Source of the DNA: Mycoplana rhizolycopersici | GTDB taxonomy: Bacteria; Pseudomonadota; Alphaproteobacteria; Rhizobiales; Rhizobiaceae | DNA length: 64,000 nt | Assembly (NCBI RefSeq): GCF_013378445.1 | Contig: NZ_JABXYK010000021.1 | Span: forward strand, 1-64,000 | Direction: 5' to 3' | In this document: positions 33,899 through 42,399 of the stretch, in pieces | Position numbering within the stretch: position 1 is the stretch's first letter | Layout of the letters: every line of letters begins with the position of its first letter | The notes under the pieces: model-generated | What the model was told of the DNA's origin: nothing | Seen by the model: only the letters and a program-made list of their open reading frames with translations | Databases searched by the model: none | Translations under genes and position numbers: made by a program

Positions 33899-35002
33899 AT
33901 GGCGTCGGGGTCGTCGAATCTGAACGGGATCGAACCGCGGACAGCCTCCGCCGTCACGTTCGCGGCCAAGTTGTCTTTCGAGGACATTCACCACAGCTAT
34001 CACGGCAGGGAAACGATACGCGGCATTTCCATGTCGGCACAGCCAGGCGAGGTGCTCTGCCTGCTCGGCCCCTCCGGATCGGGGAAGACAACGCTCCTGC
34101 GGATCGCCGCGGGCATCGAGGCGCAGGGCGGCGGCCGGGTTCTTCTCAACGACCAGGAGATCGCCGGCCCGAACGTCTTCCTGCCGCCGGAGCGGCGGGG
34201 CGTCGGGCTGATGTTCCAGGATTTCGCGCTGTTTCCGCATATGTCGGTGCTCGATAACGTCCGATTCGGCCTGACCGCGCTTCCGAAGTCCGAAGCGACG
34301 AAGGAGGCACGGTTCGCGCTGGAGCGCGTCGGGCTTGCGCATTATGCCGACAAGTTTCCCCATGCGTTATCCGGCGGCGAGCAGCAGCGTGTCGCGCTGG
34401 CGCGTGCATTGGCGCCGCGCCCGTCGGTTCTTCTGATGGATGAGCCGTTCTCCGGGCTCGATTCGCGCCTGAAGGATTCCATCCGCGCCGACACGCTCGC
34501 CATTCTGCGCCACAGTCGCGCCACCGCGATCGTTGTCACCCACGATGCCGAAGAGGCGATGCGGATGGCCGATCGCATTGCACTTTTACGTGATGGGCGG
34601 CTGGTGCAGGTGGGAACGGCGGAGGAACTCTATCTCAAGCCGGCCGACATCTTCGCGGCCGGTTTCTTTTCCGAAATCAACATCTTCCCGGGCTTTGTTA
34701 AATCGGGACGGGTCGAGACGCCGCTGGGAAATGTGCCGGCCGGCCCGCTCGCAGATGGCGCCAACGTCCGTATTGCCATACGGCTTTCCGGCGTTGCGGT
34801 ATCGCAGGCGGGTGGTACGATTCCCGCGCGCGTGCTGTCGCGCCGGTTCCTCGGGGTGGTCGAACTGCTGGAACTCGCCGTGCCGGGCACGGATCAACTG
34901 GTCCGCGCACGGATAAGGGCCGGTCAACTTCCTAGTGGATTGCGCGAAGTCACCGTATCGGCTAACGAACGCGATATACTAGTGTTTGAAAAAGACGCTT
35001 GA
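33899..35002 (+). CDS. ABC transporter ATP-binding protein, FbpC/PotA type (orphan)
   Basis: A 367-aa importer ATPase. The nucleotide-binding domain has Walker A GPSGSGKTTL (about 57-66), Q-loop MFQDFALFPHMS, ABC signature LSGGEQQRVALARAL (about 157-171), Walker B VLLMDEPFSGLD and switch His in VVTHDAEEAMRMADR. The C-terminal 110 residues form an OB/TOBE-type regulatory domain. The closest family resemblance is to ferric-iron (FbpC) and polyamine (PotA) importers. No permease or binding protein is adjacent; it sits between scpB and tatA. The start ATG 33899 is preferred over a TTG three codons upstream. Confidence 0.88.
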   Translation: MASGSSNLNGIEPRTASAVTFAAKLSFEDIHHSYHGRETIRGISMSAQPGEVLCLLGPSGSGKTTLLRIAAGIEAQGGGRVLLNDQEIAGPNVFLPPERRGVGLMFQDFALFPHMSVLDNVRFGLTALPKSEATKEARFALERVGLAHYADKFPHALSGGEQQRVALARALAPRPSVLLMDEPFSGLDSRLKDSIRADTLAILRHSRATAIVVTHDAEEAMRMADRIALLRDGRLVQVGTAEELYLKPADIFAAGFFSEINIFPGFVKSGRVETPLGNVPAGPLADGANVRIAIRLSGVAVSQAGGTIPARVLSRRFLGVVELLELAVPGTDQLVRARIRAGQLPSGLREVTVSANERDILVFEKDA

Positions 35003-35045
35003 ACATCCTACATCGGTTGGGATTTCCTAGAGGGAGCAAAAAGAA

Positions 35046-35243
35046 ATGGGTTCTTTCAGCATCTGGCATTGGCTGATCGTTCTGGCGGTGGTGCTGCTGC
35101 TTTTCGGCCGCGGCAAAATCCCCGAACTGATGGGCGACGTGGCGAAGGGTATCAAGAACTTCAAGAAGGGCATGACCGACGACGAGACGGCTTCGGCCGA
35201 TCCGGCGAAGACCGTCGATCACAAGGCCGACGAAACCAAGTGA
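35046..35243 (+). CDS. tatA: Sec-independent translocase subunit TatA
   Basis: The pore-forming subunit of the twin-arginine translocase for folded, often cofactor-bearing proteins. The 65-aa protein has the TatA layout: a short N-terminal membrane helix ([16 protein letters not shown], about 5-20), the hinge [11 protein letters not shown], an amphipathic helix ([12 protein letters not shown]), then an acidic tail. GGGAG precedes the ATG. It is the first gene of tatABC, 43 nt after the ABC ATPase gene. Confidence 0.95.
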   Translation: MGSFSIWHWLIVLAVVLLLFGRGKIPELMGDVAKGIKNFKKGMTDDETASADPAKTVDHKADETK

Positions 35244-35291
35244 CCGGTTTCGGTCGCGGCGGTTTGGTGCGGTTTCTGAGGACAGTGCCTG

Positions 35292-35999
35292 ATGCTTGAT
35301 ATCGGCTGGACTGAATTGCTGGTCATCGCTGTCGTTCTTATCCTCGTGGTGGGTCCGAAGGACCTGCCGCCGATGCTGAGGGCGTTTGGCCGAATTGTCA
35401 CCAAGATGCGTGCGATGGCCGGGGACTTCCGCCAGCAGTTCGATGAAGCGCTGCGCGAGGCCGATCTGGACGACGTTCGCAAGACGATCGACGACGCGCA
35501 GAGGCTCAATCCGATGAACACCATCCGCGAGGCGGTCAATCCGTTGCGGCAGATGGGGGAGGACATCAAGTCGGATATCACCCGTTCCGTCAGCAGCACG
35601 CCGTCCAGCCCGGCGGCGGCTACGGAGTTCGCAGAGGATGACGCAGAACCTGCGGCCTTGGCCACGGCCGGATCCGTTCCGTCTGCTCTTGCCGAGCCCG
35701 CACCGGCAACGGCGCCGCCTGCTGCAACGCCGGCTTCGCCTCTGCCCGCCGCACCGGTGCAGGCAGTGAAGTCCGCACCGATCGCCGCTCCCACGGCGGC
35801 CGAGGCTCCGCCGGCACTGCGCAAGGCCACGCGCCGCAAAGCGGGGGCGGAGGCTGGCGACGCCGAGCCCAAGGCACCCGCCCGCAAGCCGGCCGCCGCC
35901 CGAGCTGCTTCCGCCAAGGCCGCTCCGAAGGCCTCCACGAAGGCTGCAGCCGATACGACGAAAAAGACCACGCGCAAGTCGAAGAAGGACGAGGCATGA
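35292..35999 (+). CDS. tatB: Sec-independent translocase subunit TatB
   Basis: Together with TatC it forms the receptor for twin-arginine signals. The 235-aa protein opens with the membrane helix MLDIGWTELLVIAVVLILVV and the Gly-Pro hinge GPKDLPPMLRAFG, then an amphipathic helix and an Ala/Pro/Lys-rich low-complexity tail of about 130 residues that ends in a basic stretch. TatB of enterics is shorter (about 170 aa); long tails are usual in rhizobia. The stop overlaps the tatC ATG by 4 nt (ATGA). Confidence 0.95.
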   Translation: MLDIGWTELLVIAVVLILVVGPKDLPPMLRAFGRIVTKMRAMAGDFRQQFDEALREADLDDVRKTIDDAQRLNPMNTIREAVNPLRQMGEDIKSDITRSVSSTPSSPAAATEFAEDDAEPAALATAGSVPSALAEPAPATAPPAATPASPLPAAPVQAVKSAPIAAPTAAEAPPALRKATRRKAGAEAGDAEPKAPARKPAAARAASAKAAPKASTKAAADTTKKTTRKSKKDEA

Positions 36000-36844
36000 G
36001 CGGCGAATACGAGGACAAGCCCCAGCCGCTGATCGAACATCTGATCGAATTGCGTAGCCGGCTCATGTGGGCCGTCGGTGCGTTCTTCGTGGCATTTCTG
36101 GTGTGCTTCTATTTTGCCAAGGAGCTGTTCAACATCCTCGTGCTGCCGTTCAAGTGGGCGGTGTCGTGGGCGGGAATTTCCCATCGCAACGTCGAACTGA
36201 TCTATACGGCACCGCAGGAGTTCTTCTTCACCCAGATCAAGGTGGCGATGTTCGGTGCGCTGGTGATCGCCTTTCCGGTGATTGCCCAGCAGATCTACAA
36301 ATTCGTTGCTCCCGGCCTTTACAAGAACGAGCGTGCCGCTTTCCTGCCGTTCCTGGTCGCGTCTCCGATCCTGTTCTTGATTGGTGCTGCACTGGTCTAC
36401 TTCTTCTTTACACCGATGGTGATGTGGTTCTTCCTCGCCATGGAGCAGGGCGGCGGCGAAGGGCAGGTCTCGATCCAGCTTTTGCCGAAGGTTTCCGAAT
36501 ATCTGGGCCTCATCATGTCGCTGATCTTCGCCTTCGGCCTGGTCTTCCAGCTTCCGGTGATCTCGTCGCTGCTTGTGCGCGCCGGCTTCATCACCGCGCA
36601 GACGCTGGTCGAGAAGCGCAAGTATGCAATCGTGATCGCCTTCGTCGCGGCTGCCATCCTGACGCCGCCGGATCCGATCTCCCAGATCGGCCTTGCGCTG
36701 CCGACCATCCTTCTCTACGAGATTGCCATCTATACGGCCCGACTCATTGAACGGCAGCGGGCGGGCGCCACCGAGAAATCGGACTCCGATGAGGAGGATG
36801 TGGCGCAGGCGCCGCCATCGCAGGAAGCCGACAACAAGGCTTGA
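35996..36844 (+). CDS. tatC: Sec-independent translocase subunit TatC
   Basis: A six-helix inner-membrane protein that recognises twin-arginine signal peptides. The 282-aa protein begins with the conserved LIEHLIELRSRLMWAVGAFF (about 11-30). It carries the periplasmic-loop signature APQEFFFTQIKVAMFGALVI (about 76-95), with the conserved acidic residue in PQEFF, plus FVAPGLYKNERAAFLPF (about 108-124). The last 30 residues form an acidic cytoplasmic tail. The ATG overlaps the tatB stop. A possible Tat substrate is the OmpA-like protein at 6.4 kb. Confidence 0.96.
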   Translation: MSGEYEDKPQPLIEHLIELRSRLMWAVGAFFVAFLVCFYFAKELFNILVLPFKWAVSWAGISHRNVELIYTAPQEFFFTQIKVAMFGALVIAFPVIAQQIYKFVAPGLYKNERAAFLPFLVASPILFLIGAALVYFFFTPMVMWFFLAMEQGGGEGQVSIQLLPKVSEYLGLIMSLIFAFGLVFQLPVISSLLVRAGFITAQTLVEKRKYAIVIAFVAAAILTPPDPISQIGLALPTILLYEIAIYTARLIERQRAGATEKSDSDEEDVAQAPPSQEADNKA

Positions 36845-36915
36845 ACCGATGACAGGCGCAGGCGGACGCTGTCGGGCGAACAGGGCATCACCCCTTAAAT
36901 ACGCCTGGAGCGAAA

Positions 36916-38199
36916 ATGCTTGACATAAAATGGATCCGCGAAAACGCCGATGCACTGGACGCCGCCCTCGCAAAGCGGGGCGCGGATCCGCTTTCGGCAA
37001 GCCTGATCGCGCTTGACGAGATGCGCCGCGCCCTTATCCAGAAGGCGCAGGACATGCAGTCGCGCCGCAATGCCGCCTCCAAGGAGATCGGCGCGGCGAT
37101 GGCGCAGAAGGACACCGCACTTGCCGAAAGGCTCAAGGCCGAGGTGGCCGAGATCAAGACGCAGCTTCCCGCCGCCGAGGACGAGGAGCGCAAGGTCACA
37201 GCCGAGCTCAACGACGCTCTGTCGCGCATTCCCAACATCCCGCTCGAAGACGTTCCCGTCGGCGCCGATGAGAGCGACAACGTCGAGAAGCACAAGTGGG
37301 GCACAAAGCCCGCCTGGAACCACAAGCCGCTGGAGCACTACGAGATCGGCGAAGCGCTCGGCTGGATGGATTTCGAGGGCGCGGCCCGCATTTCGGGCTC
37401 GCGCTTCACGATCCTGAAGGGCCAGCTTGCCCGGCTCGAACGCGCGCTCGGCCAGTTCATGCTCGACACGCACACCCAGGAGCACGGTTACATCGAAGTG
37501 CAACCGCCGCTGCTCGTGCGCGACGATGCCATGTTCGGCACGGGCCAGCTGCCGAAATTCGCCGAAGACCTGTTCCGGACGACGGACGGGCGCTGGTTGA
37601 TCCCGACCGCCGAGGTGCCGCTGACCAACCTCGTGCGCGAGGAGATCCTGAGCCAGGAGAAGCTGCCGCTGCGCTTTACGGCGCTGACGCCGTGCTTCCG
37701 CTCGGAAGCCGGATCGGCCGGCCGTGATACCCGCGGCATGCTGCGCCAGCACCAGTTCATGAAGTGCGAACTCGTCTCGATCACCGATGCCGAAAGCTCG
37801 ATTGCGGAACACGAGCGCATGACCACCTGCGCCGAGGAGATCCTCAAGCGTCTCGGCCTGCATTACCGCGTTGTCACGCTGTGCACCGGGGATATGGGGT
37901 TCGGTGCGCGCAAGACCTATGACATCGAGGTCTGGCTGCCGGGGCAGGACAGCTATCGCGAGATATCGTCGTGCTCGGTCTGTGGCGATTTCCAGGGCCG
38001 TCGCATGAATGCCCGCTACCGCGGCAAGGACGACAAGAACCCGAAGTTCGTCCACACGCTGAACGGCTCGGGCACCGCCGTCGGTCGCGCGCTGATCGCC
38101 GTCCTCGAGAACTATCTCAACGAGGACGGATCGGTGACCGTCCCCGATGTGCTCTTGCCCTACATGGGCGGCCTGAAGAAGATCGAGAAGGCGGACTGA
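36916..38199 (+). CDS. serS: Serine--tRNA ligase
   Basis: A class II synthetase charging tRNA(Ser) and tRNA(Sec). The 427-aa protein has the N-terminal two-helix coiled-coil arm (about 25-100) that grips the long variable arm of tRNA(Ser). It then shows motif 2 [20 protein letters not shown] (about 257-276) with QHQFMKCEL following, and motif 3 [19 protein letters not shown] (about 381-399). It starts at ATG 36916, 71 nt after tatC, and is followed by surE after 15 nt. Confidence 0.97.
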   Translation: MLDIKWIRENADALDAALAKRGADPLSASLIALDEMRRALIQKAQDMQSRRNAASKEIGAAMAQKDTALAERLKAEVAEIKTQLPAAEDEERKVTAELNDALSRIPNIPLEDVPVGADESDNVEKHKWGTKPAWNHKPLEHYEIGEALGWMDFEGAARISGSRFTILKGQLARLERALGQFMLDTHTQEHGYIEVQPPLLVRDDAMFGTGQLPKFAEDLFRTTDGRWLIPTAEVPLTNLVREEILSQEKLPLRFTALTPCFRSEAGSAGRDTRGMLRQHQFMKCELVSITDAESSIAEHERMTTCAEEILKRLGLHYRVVTLCTGDMGFGARKTYDIEVWLPGQDSYREISSCSVCGDFQGRRMNARYRGKDDKNPKFVHTLNGSGTAVGRALIAVLENYLNEDGSVTVPDVLLPYMGGLKKIEKAD

Positions 38200-38214
38200 G
38201 GAGCGACGGTAGCG

Positions 38215-38970
38215 ATGCGCATCCTGCTGACTAACGACGACGGCGTCCATGCCGAAGGCCTCGCGGCTCTGGAACGGATTGCCCGGAGCCTGTCCGACGA
38301 CGTGTGGATCGTTGCCCCGGAAACCGACCAGAGCGGACTTGCCCATTCCCTGACGCTGTCCGAGCCGCTCAGGCTGCGCAAGGTCGACGACCGGCGCTTC
38401 GCGCTTCGCGGCACGCCGACCGATTGCGTCATCATGGCTGTTCGCGAGGTCCTGCCCGGCAAGCCGGACCTGGTGCTCTCCGGCGTCAACGCCGGAGCCA
38501 ACATGGCCGATGACGTCACCTATTCCGGCACGATCGCCGGCGCGATTGAGGGCACCCTCCAGGGCATCCGCTCGATGGCGCTCAGCCAGGCCTTTCGCCA
38601 TGTGGATGGCCGCATGGTTCCCTGGGAGGTCGTGGAGCGCCATGCGCCCGACCTGATCCGGCGGCTGATGGATGTCGAACTGCCGGACGGCACCTTCTTC
38701 AACCTGAACTTCCCCAACTGTGCTGTCGATGCGGTCACCGGCGTCGAGGTGACGTCGCAGGGCAAGCTCGATTTCGGCATCACGATCGAGGAGCGCAAGG
38801 ACGGCCGCGGCTTCCCCTATTTTTGGCTTCGCTTCGGCGATCGTCATGGCGATTTCCGCCAGGGCACGGACATCCAGGCGGTTCGGGACAATGCGATATC
38901 CGTCACGCCGCTGAAGCTCGACCTGACGGACTACGCGGTACTCGACAGGGTTCAGCGGGCGCTGGGCTGA
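38215..38970 (+). CDS. surE: 5'/3'-nucleotidase SurE
   Basis: A metal-dependent phosphatase acting on nucleoside monophosphates, linked to stationary-phase survival. The 251-aa protein starts with the metal-binding DD motif [16 protein letters not shown]. It carries [20 protein letters not shown] (about 87-106; Asn and Ser ligands) and FNLNFPNC. It lies between serS and pcm; surE-pcm is a widely conserved pair, consistent with stress repair. Confidence 0.95.
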   Translation: MRILLTNDDGVHAEGLAALERIARSLSDDVWIVAPETDQSGLAHSLTLSEPLRLRKVDDRRFALRGTPTDCVIMAVREVLPGKPDLVLSGVNAGANMADDVTYSGTIAGAIEGTLQGIRSMALSQAFRHVDGRMVPWEVVERHAPDLIRRLMDVELPDGTFFNLNFPNCAVDAVTGVEVTSQGKLDFGITIEERKDGRGFPYFWLRFGDRHGDFRQGTDIQAVRDNAISVTPLKLDLTDYAVLDRVQRALG

Positions 38971-38983
38971 GGGAGGCTTTCGA

Positions 38984-39640
38984 TTGAGCACGGCACGGGT
39001 TGTTGAAAAGGAAGGCTTCGCCGCACTCGCTCTTCGGCTGCGCGGCCAGGGTATCAACGACATCGACCTTCTGACCGCCGTCGAGCAGACGCCGCGCACG
39101 CTTTTCGTCCCGCCGCAATTTGCCGGCGATGCCTATTCCAGCCGGCTGCTGCCGATCGAATGCGGTTCGTTCGTCGAGGGCGTGGACCTTGCGGTCCGCC
39201 TCCTGCACGTTCTCAATCTCAAGGCCGGACAACGCGTGCTCGAGGTCGGCACGGGCAGTGGCTTTACCGCAGCCGTCATGGGGCGGCTGACGGAGCGCGT
39301 ACTCACCGTCGATCGCTATCGCACGCTCGTGACCGGTGCGCAGCAGTGCATCGAGAAGGCCGGCATCCGCAACGTCATCGTCCGCCAGGCCGACGGCAGC
39401 AACGGCATGCCGGGCGAGGGGACCTTCGACCGCATCTTCGTGACCGCCGCCTTCCCGGCGATGCCGCGGCTCTTTGCCGAGCAGCTCGTTTCCGGCGGCA
39501 TGCTGCTGGCGCCGGTCATGGTCAGCGACACGGAGTGCCGGATGTTGAAACTCGTCAAGACCGGCAGCCGTTTCGATCGCGAAGACCTCTTCCAGGTTCC
39601 CTATCTGCCGATGGTGCCCCACCTGGCACAGGCGCTCTGA
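38984..39640 (+). CDS. pcm: Protein-L-isoaspartate O-methyltransferase
   Basis: Methylates L-isoaspartyl groups in damaged proteins using SAM, starting their repair. The 218-aa protein has the pre-motif TPRTLFVPPQFAGDAYSS (about 30-47), PIECGSFVEG, SAM motif I VLEVGTGSGFTAAVMG (about 85-100) and TVDRYRTL. Substrate-site features such as the PCMT-type ISQP region are replaced by IECGS. It starts with TTG at 38984, supported by GGGAGG about 7 nt upstream. It is 13 nt after surE. A second PCMT-like gene lies at 12048. Confidence 0.92.
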   Translation: MSTARVVEKEGFAALALRLRGQGINDIDLLTAVEQTPRTLFVPPQFAGDAYSSRLLPIECGSFVEGVDLAVRLLHVLNLKAGQRVLEVGTGSGFTAAVMGRLTERVLTVDRYRTLVTGAQQCIEKAGIRNVIVRQADGSNGMPGEGTFDRIFVTAAFPAMPRLFAEQLVSGGMLLAPVMVSDTECRMLKLVKTGSRFDREDLFQVPYLPMVPHLAQAL

Positions 39641-39778
39641 TCAACGCCGACGTTCCAAGCAATATGCCGGAACGGTTCATGCGCTGCGTCGTCAGGCGCC
39701 GTGTCTGCAATCGGCTTTGTGGTCGAAGAAACGTTGCCGCGTGACCGCTCGCATTGGGTCATCTCCAGAAATGGTGCG

Positions 39779-39794
39779 TTAATGACTTGTTAAC
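39779..39794 (+). promoter_or_regulatory. CtrA binding site (TTAA-N7-TTAAC)
   Basis: TTAATGACTTGTTAAC matches the full alphaproteobacterial CtrA consensus with no mismatch. It lies about 120 bp before the start of the 206-aa gene at 39912, in an intergenic region. Cell-cycle control of that gene is inferred. Confidence 0.65.
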
Positions 39795-39800
39795 TTCCGT

Positions 39801-39821
39801 AAGCTTCGCGCAAGCTTCGCG
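39801..39821 (+). repeat. Tandem 10-bp direct repeat next to the CtrA box
   Basis: AAGCTTCGCG occurs twice (39801-39810 and 39812-39821), with a period of 11 bp, about one helical turn, only 7 bp after the CtrA box. Confidence 0.6.
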
Positions 39822-39911
39822 TCTTATGCCGGTAGTCGGGACGCATTCCGCGTCGCAGCACGGCGGCTTCTTTCGGGACTATCGCGCCGCACCGTGCCGA
39901 TGGAGATGCCT

Positions 39912-40532
39912 ATGCAAATCTCGAACAGGATCGCCGGCACGGCGACGCAGGACAGCCTGGCAAATCTTGCCGCGCGCGCTGCCGGTAAGGCCGGTGACGA
40001 GACCGCTGAAGCCGGTCGCCAGAATCCCTTCAAGGCAGGTTCCCACGACCCTTCCGAACAGGTGTCGCTTTCGGTCGATGCGTTGTTCGTCCTCACCGCC
40101 TCGCGCGACGACCAGCGCCTCCCGGCCTTGACCGAGGACGAGCGCAACAACATCGTCTCGCCGGCGCTCGAAGAGCGGGAATATGTATCGTTCCGGCACT
40201 ATCGCGACGAAGGCGACATGAAGAGCTACTATCGCGCCTACATCGCCTATTTCGACAATCTCCAGCCGCAGGACCAGACGAGCGCCCGCTATTCCGGCAG
40301 CCGCCATATCGCCGTTTCGGCGCTGCGTTCGCTTGCCTATGCGGAGAATGCGATGGATGACGACGTGGGCAGCGAGGCGCCAGCGGTCATCGACACGATT
40401 CTCGCCAGCGGCAATACGATTCGCCGCGACGTCCCGCAACTGGCCTCGTTCAGTGCCGCCGCTCACGGTGGAGAGGGCGTCCGCGTCTCCTCGATTTCGC
40501 AAGCCACCTCGATGTATCTCGGTAGCTTTTGA
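39912..40532 (+). CDS. Hypothetical protein behind a CtrA box
   Basis: A 206-aa soluble protein that I do not recognise. It has no signal peptide or membrane helix and is polar and acidic overall. The first 60 residues are Ala/Gly/Asn-rich and probably flexible. The middle part (about 95-125, REYVSFRHYRDEGDMKSYYR) is Tyr/Arg/Asp-rich. The C-terminus is Ser-rich (VRVSSISQATSMYLGSF). ATG 39912 is preferred because GGAG stands at 39903-39906; GTG 39894 and ATGs 39900 and 39906 are in frame. It lies between pcm and nlpD. Its perfect CtrA box suggests cell-cycle, motility or envelope timing. Confidence 0.7.
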   Translation: MQISNRIAGTATQDSLANLAARAAGKAGDETAEAGRQNPFKAGSHDPSEQVSLSVDALFVLTASRDDQRLPALTEDERNNIVSPALEEREYVSFRHYRDEGDMKSYYRAYIAYFDNLQPQDQTSARYSGSRHIAVSALRSLAYAENAMDDDVGSEAPAVIDTILASGNTIRRDVPQLASFSAAAHGGEGVRVSSISQATSMYLGSF

Positions 40533-40694
40533 TCCGGAAAACCGTTTCTGACATTCTGCCGAACGGCCGGCATTTGAGAGGTCGCGCTCCACTTCAGCCT
40601 TGCCACCAGCGACCGCTGTGCGACGTCTGCAACGTCCCGGACTGGCGGCGCATGGTTATCAACTTCTCAAGAAAATAGGCCGATCCGCGGCGTT

Positions 40695-40710
40695 TTAACC
40701 GGGCGGTAAC
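40695..40710 (+). promoter_or_regulatory. Possible CtrA-like site upstream of nlpD
   Basis: TTAACCGGGCGGTAAC fits TTAA-N7-TTAAC with one mismatch (G for T) and lies 60 bp before the nlpD start. Confidence 0.3.
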
Positions 40711-40769
40711 TCTAACGCGCTTTAATCATTACACGACAGTTGGTTGTGTATCGATCGGGTAAGTTAGAC

Positions 40770-42278
40770 ATGCGTAACAGAGTATCGCCGAGTTTTGCCA
40801 GGACCGCCCCCCGGATGCTCGTGGCGGTGTTGCTGGCCGGGGTGGCAACCGGCTGCAGTTCCGATGCGACCCGCTTTGGCGGTTTGTTTTCCTCCTCCGA
40901 TGATATGACGACCGGCTCGATCCCGCGCCGTACGATCTTTGGTGGCGGCGCTGTTCCGCGCGGAGACGTCAACGGATATGGCCAGGCCTCGAATCAAGGC
41001 TATTCCACGCAGGTGGCTTCCGCTCTGCCCGTTTCCGACGGCGGTTCGAGCGTCAGGGCAGCCAGTACGCCGATGAGCGTCCAGCGGACGTCGCTGGCCG
41101 ATCCGGCAGGCAACCCCGAGCCGGTCCCGCAGGAAGTGGCGATGGCGCAACCGATGCCGGCGCCGCAAAAGGCGCCCTCGCTCTCCGATGCCGTCGAGCC
41201 TTCTGCTCGTCCAGCGACTGCACCTGCGAAAAGCGCTAGCGGCTGGTCGACGGCCAATGCGCCGGTGGTCATGCTTCGTCCTGGCGAAAGCGTAAAGACC
41301 TTGTCCAGCCGCTACGGTGTGCCGGAGAAGGAAATCCTGAAGGCCAATGGCATGGCGAGCGCGTCCGACGCCGAGCCGGGCCAGAAGATCACGATCCCCG
41401 TTTTCGGCACGGCGCAAAGCGCTGCCAAGGCCTCGATCGATACCGCGCTGAATACCGACCGTAAGCAGCCGCTTCCGCAGAACAGCTCGGGCGATGAAGT
41501 CGCCATTCTGCCGAACTCTGCCAAGGGGCGCGACAAGGCCGCTGGCGACAACGGCAAGGACAAGGTTGCAGCCGGCGGCGAAGGCAAGCCGGAAGGTGGC
41601 TATGAGGTCCAGCCCGGTGATTCTCTCGCCAGGATCGCTGCGAAGAACGGTGTTTCGGTCGATGCGTTGAAGAAGGCGAATGGCATCGCAAGCGCCTCCA
41701 TCCGCGTCGGTCAGAAGCTGACCATCCCGGCCGCTTCCGAGGCCGCACCCGACCGGACCATGACGGCCTCGCTTCCGGCGAAGAAGGCTGCAGAGACTGC
41801 CGAGAAAAAGGTCGAGGCCTACGCACCCGTCGAAAAGAAGCAGACCCTGGCCGAAATCGAGCGGAAGACGGATGTCACCGACGATGCGCCCGAATCGACC
41901 GGTATCGGCAAATATCGCTGGCCGGTTCGCGGTGCGGTCATCGCCGGCTACGGAGCGAACGTCGAAGGCAGCCGCAACGAAGGCATCGACATCTCCGTGC
42001 CGGAGGGAACGCCGATCAAGGCGGCCGAAAACGGCGTGGTCATTTACTCGGGAAGCAGCCTGAAGGAACTCGGCAACGCCGTGCTGGTCCGCCACGACGA
42101 CGGCACCGTCACCGTCTACGGCCATGCCTCGAGCCTCAATGTCCAGCGCGGCCAGAAGGTGCAGCGCGGCCAGACGCTGGCTGCTTCGGGCATGAGCGGA
42201 AGCGCCAGCCGCCCGAAGCTCCACTTCGAGGTCCGCAAGAACGCATCGGCGGTCAACCCGATGACGTTCCTCGAATAG
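40770..42278 (+). CDS. nlpD: NlpD-like lipoprotein: LysM repeats and degenerate LytM/M23 domain
   Basis: A 502-aa envelope protein. The N-terminus has a hydrophobic core and lipobox-like VATGC (Cys about 29). Two LysM peptidoglycan-binding repeats follow (about 165-210, LRPGESVKTLSSRYGVPEKE; about 280-325, QPGDSLARIAAKNGVSVDAL). A C-terminal M23 domain spans about 385-500. Zinc ligands are partly lost: RNEGIDI has Asn where active enzymes have His, and PKLHFEVR has Lys for the first His of HxH. This matches E. coli NlpD, a non-catalytic activator of septal amidases. ATG 40770 is chosen over an upstream in-frame start. Confidence 0.88.
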   Translation: MRNRVSPSFARTAPRMLVAVLLAGVATGCSSDATRFGGLFSSSDDMTTGSIPRRTIFGGGAVPRGDVNGYGQASNQGYSTQVASALPVSDGGSSVRAASTPMSVQRTSLADPAGNPEPVPQEVAMAQPMPAPQKAPSLSDAVEPSARPATAPAKSASGWSTANAPVVMLRPGESVKTLSSRYGVPEKEILKANGMASASDAEPGQKITIPVFGTAQSAAKASIDTALNTDRKQPLPQNSSGDEVAILPNSAKGRDKAAGDNGKDKVAAGGEGKPEGGYEVQPGDSLARIAAKNGVSVDALKKANGIASASIRVGQKLTIPAASEAAPDRTMTASLPAKKAAETAEKKVEAYAPVEKKQTLAEIERKTDVTDDAPESTGIGKYRWPVRGAVIAGYGANVEGSRNEGIDISVPEGTPIKAAENGVVIYSGSSLKELGNAVLVRHDDGTVTVYGHASSLNVQRGQKVQRGQTLAASGMSGSASRPKLHFEVRKNASAVNPMTFLE

Positions 42279-42310
42279 CCGGCGGCATCAGCCGTTCAGG
42301 CATGAAAGAC

Positions 42311-42344
42311 AGGCAGGCGCGTCCGTCCGGACCGCCTGCCTTTC
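42311..42344. terminator. Hairpin between convergent nlpD and DUF815 genes
   Basis: The 9-bp stem AGGCAGGCG / CGCCTGCCT with a 13-nt loop is followed by TTTC on the plus strand and TCTTTC on the minus strand. Confidence 0.65.
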
Positions 42345-42399
42345 GCGTTGTGGGTTACTCTTGGCAGAGGCTTATGGAGCCGCTGTTCAGCTCCGGTAT

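Noticed and set aside
36895-39099. A 734-codon open frame antisense to serS-surE
   Set aside because: It spans two certain genes and their junction; Arg/Asp/His-rich composition is typical of an antisense shadow.
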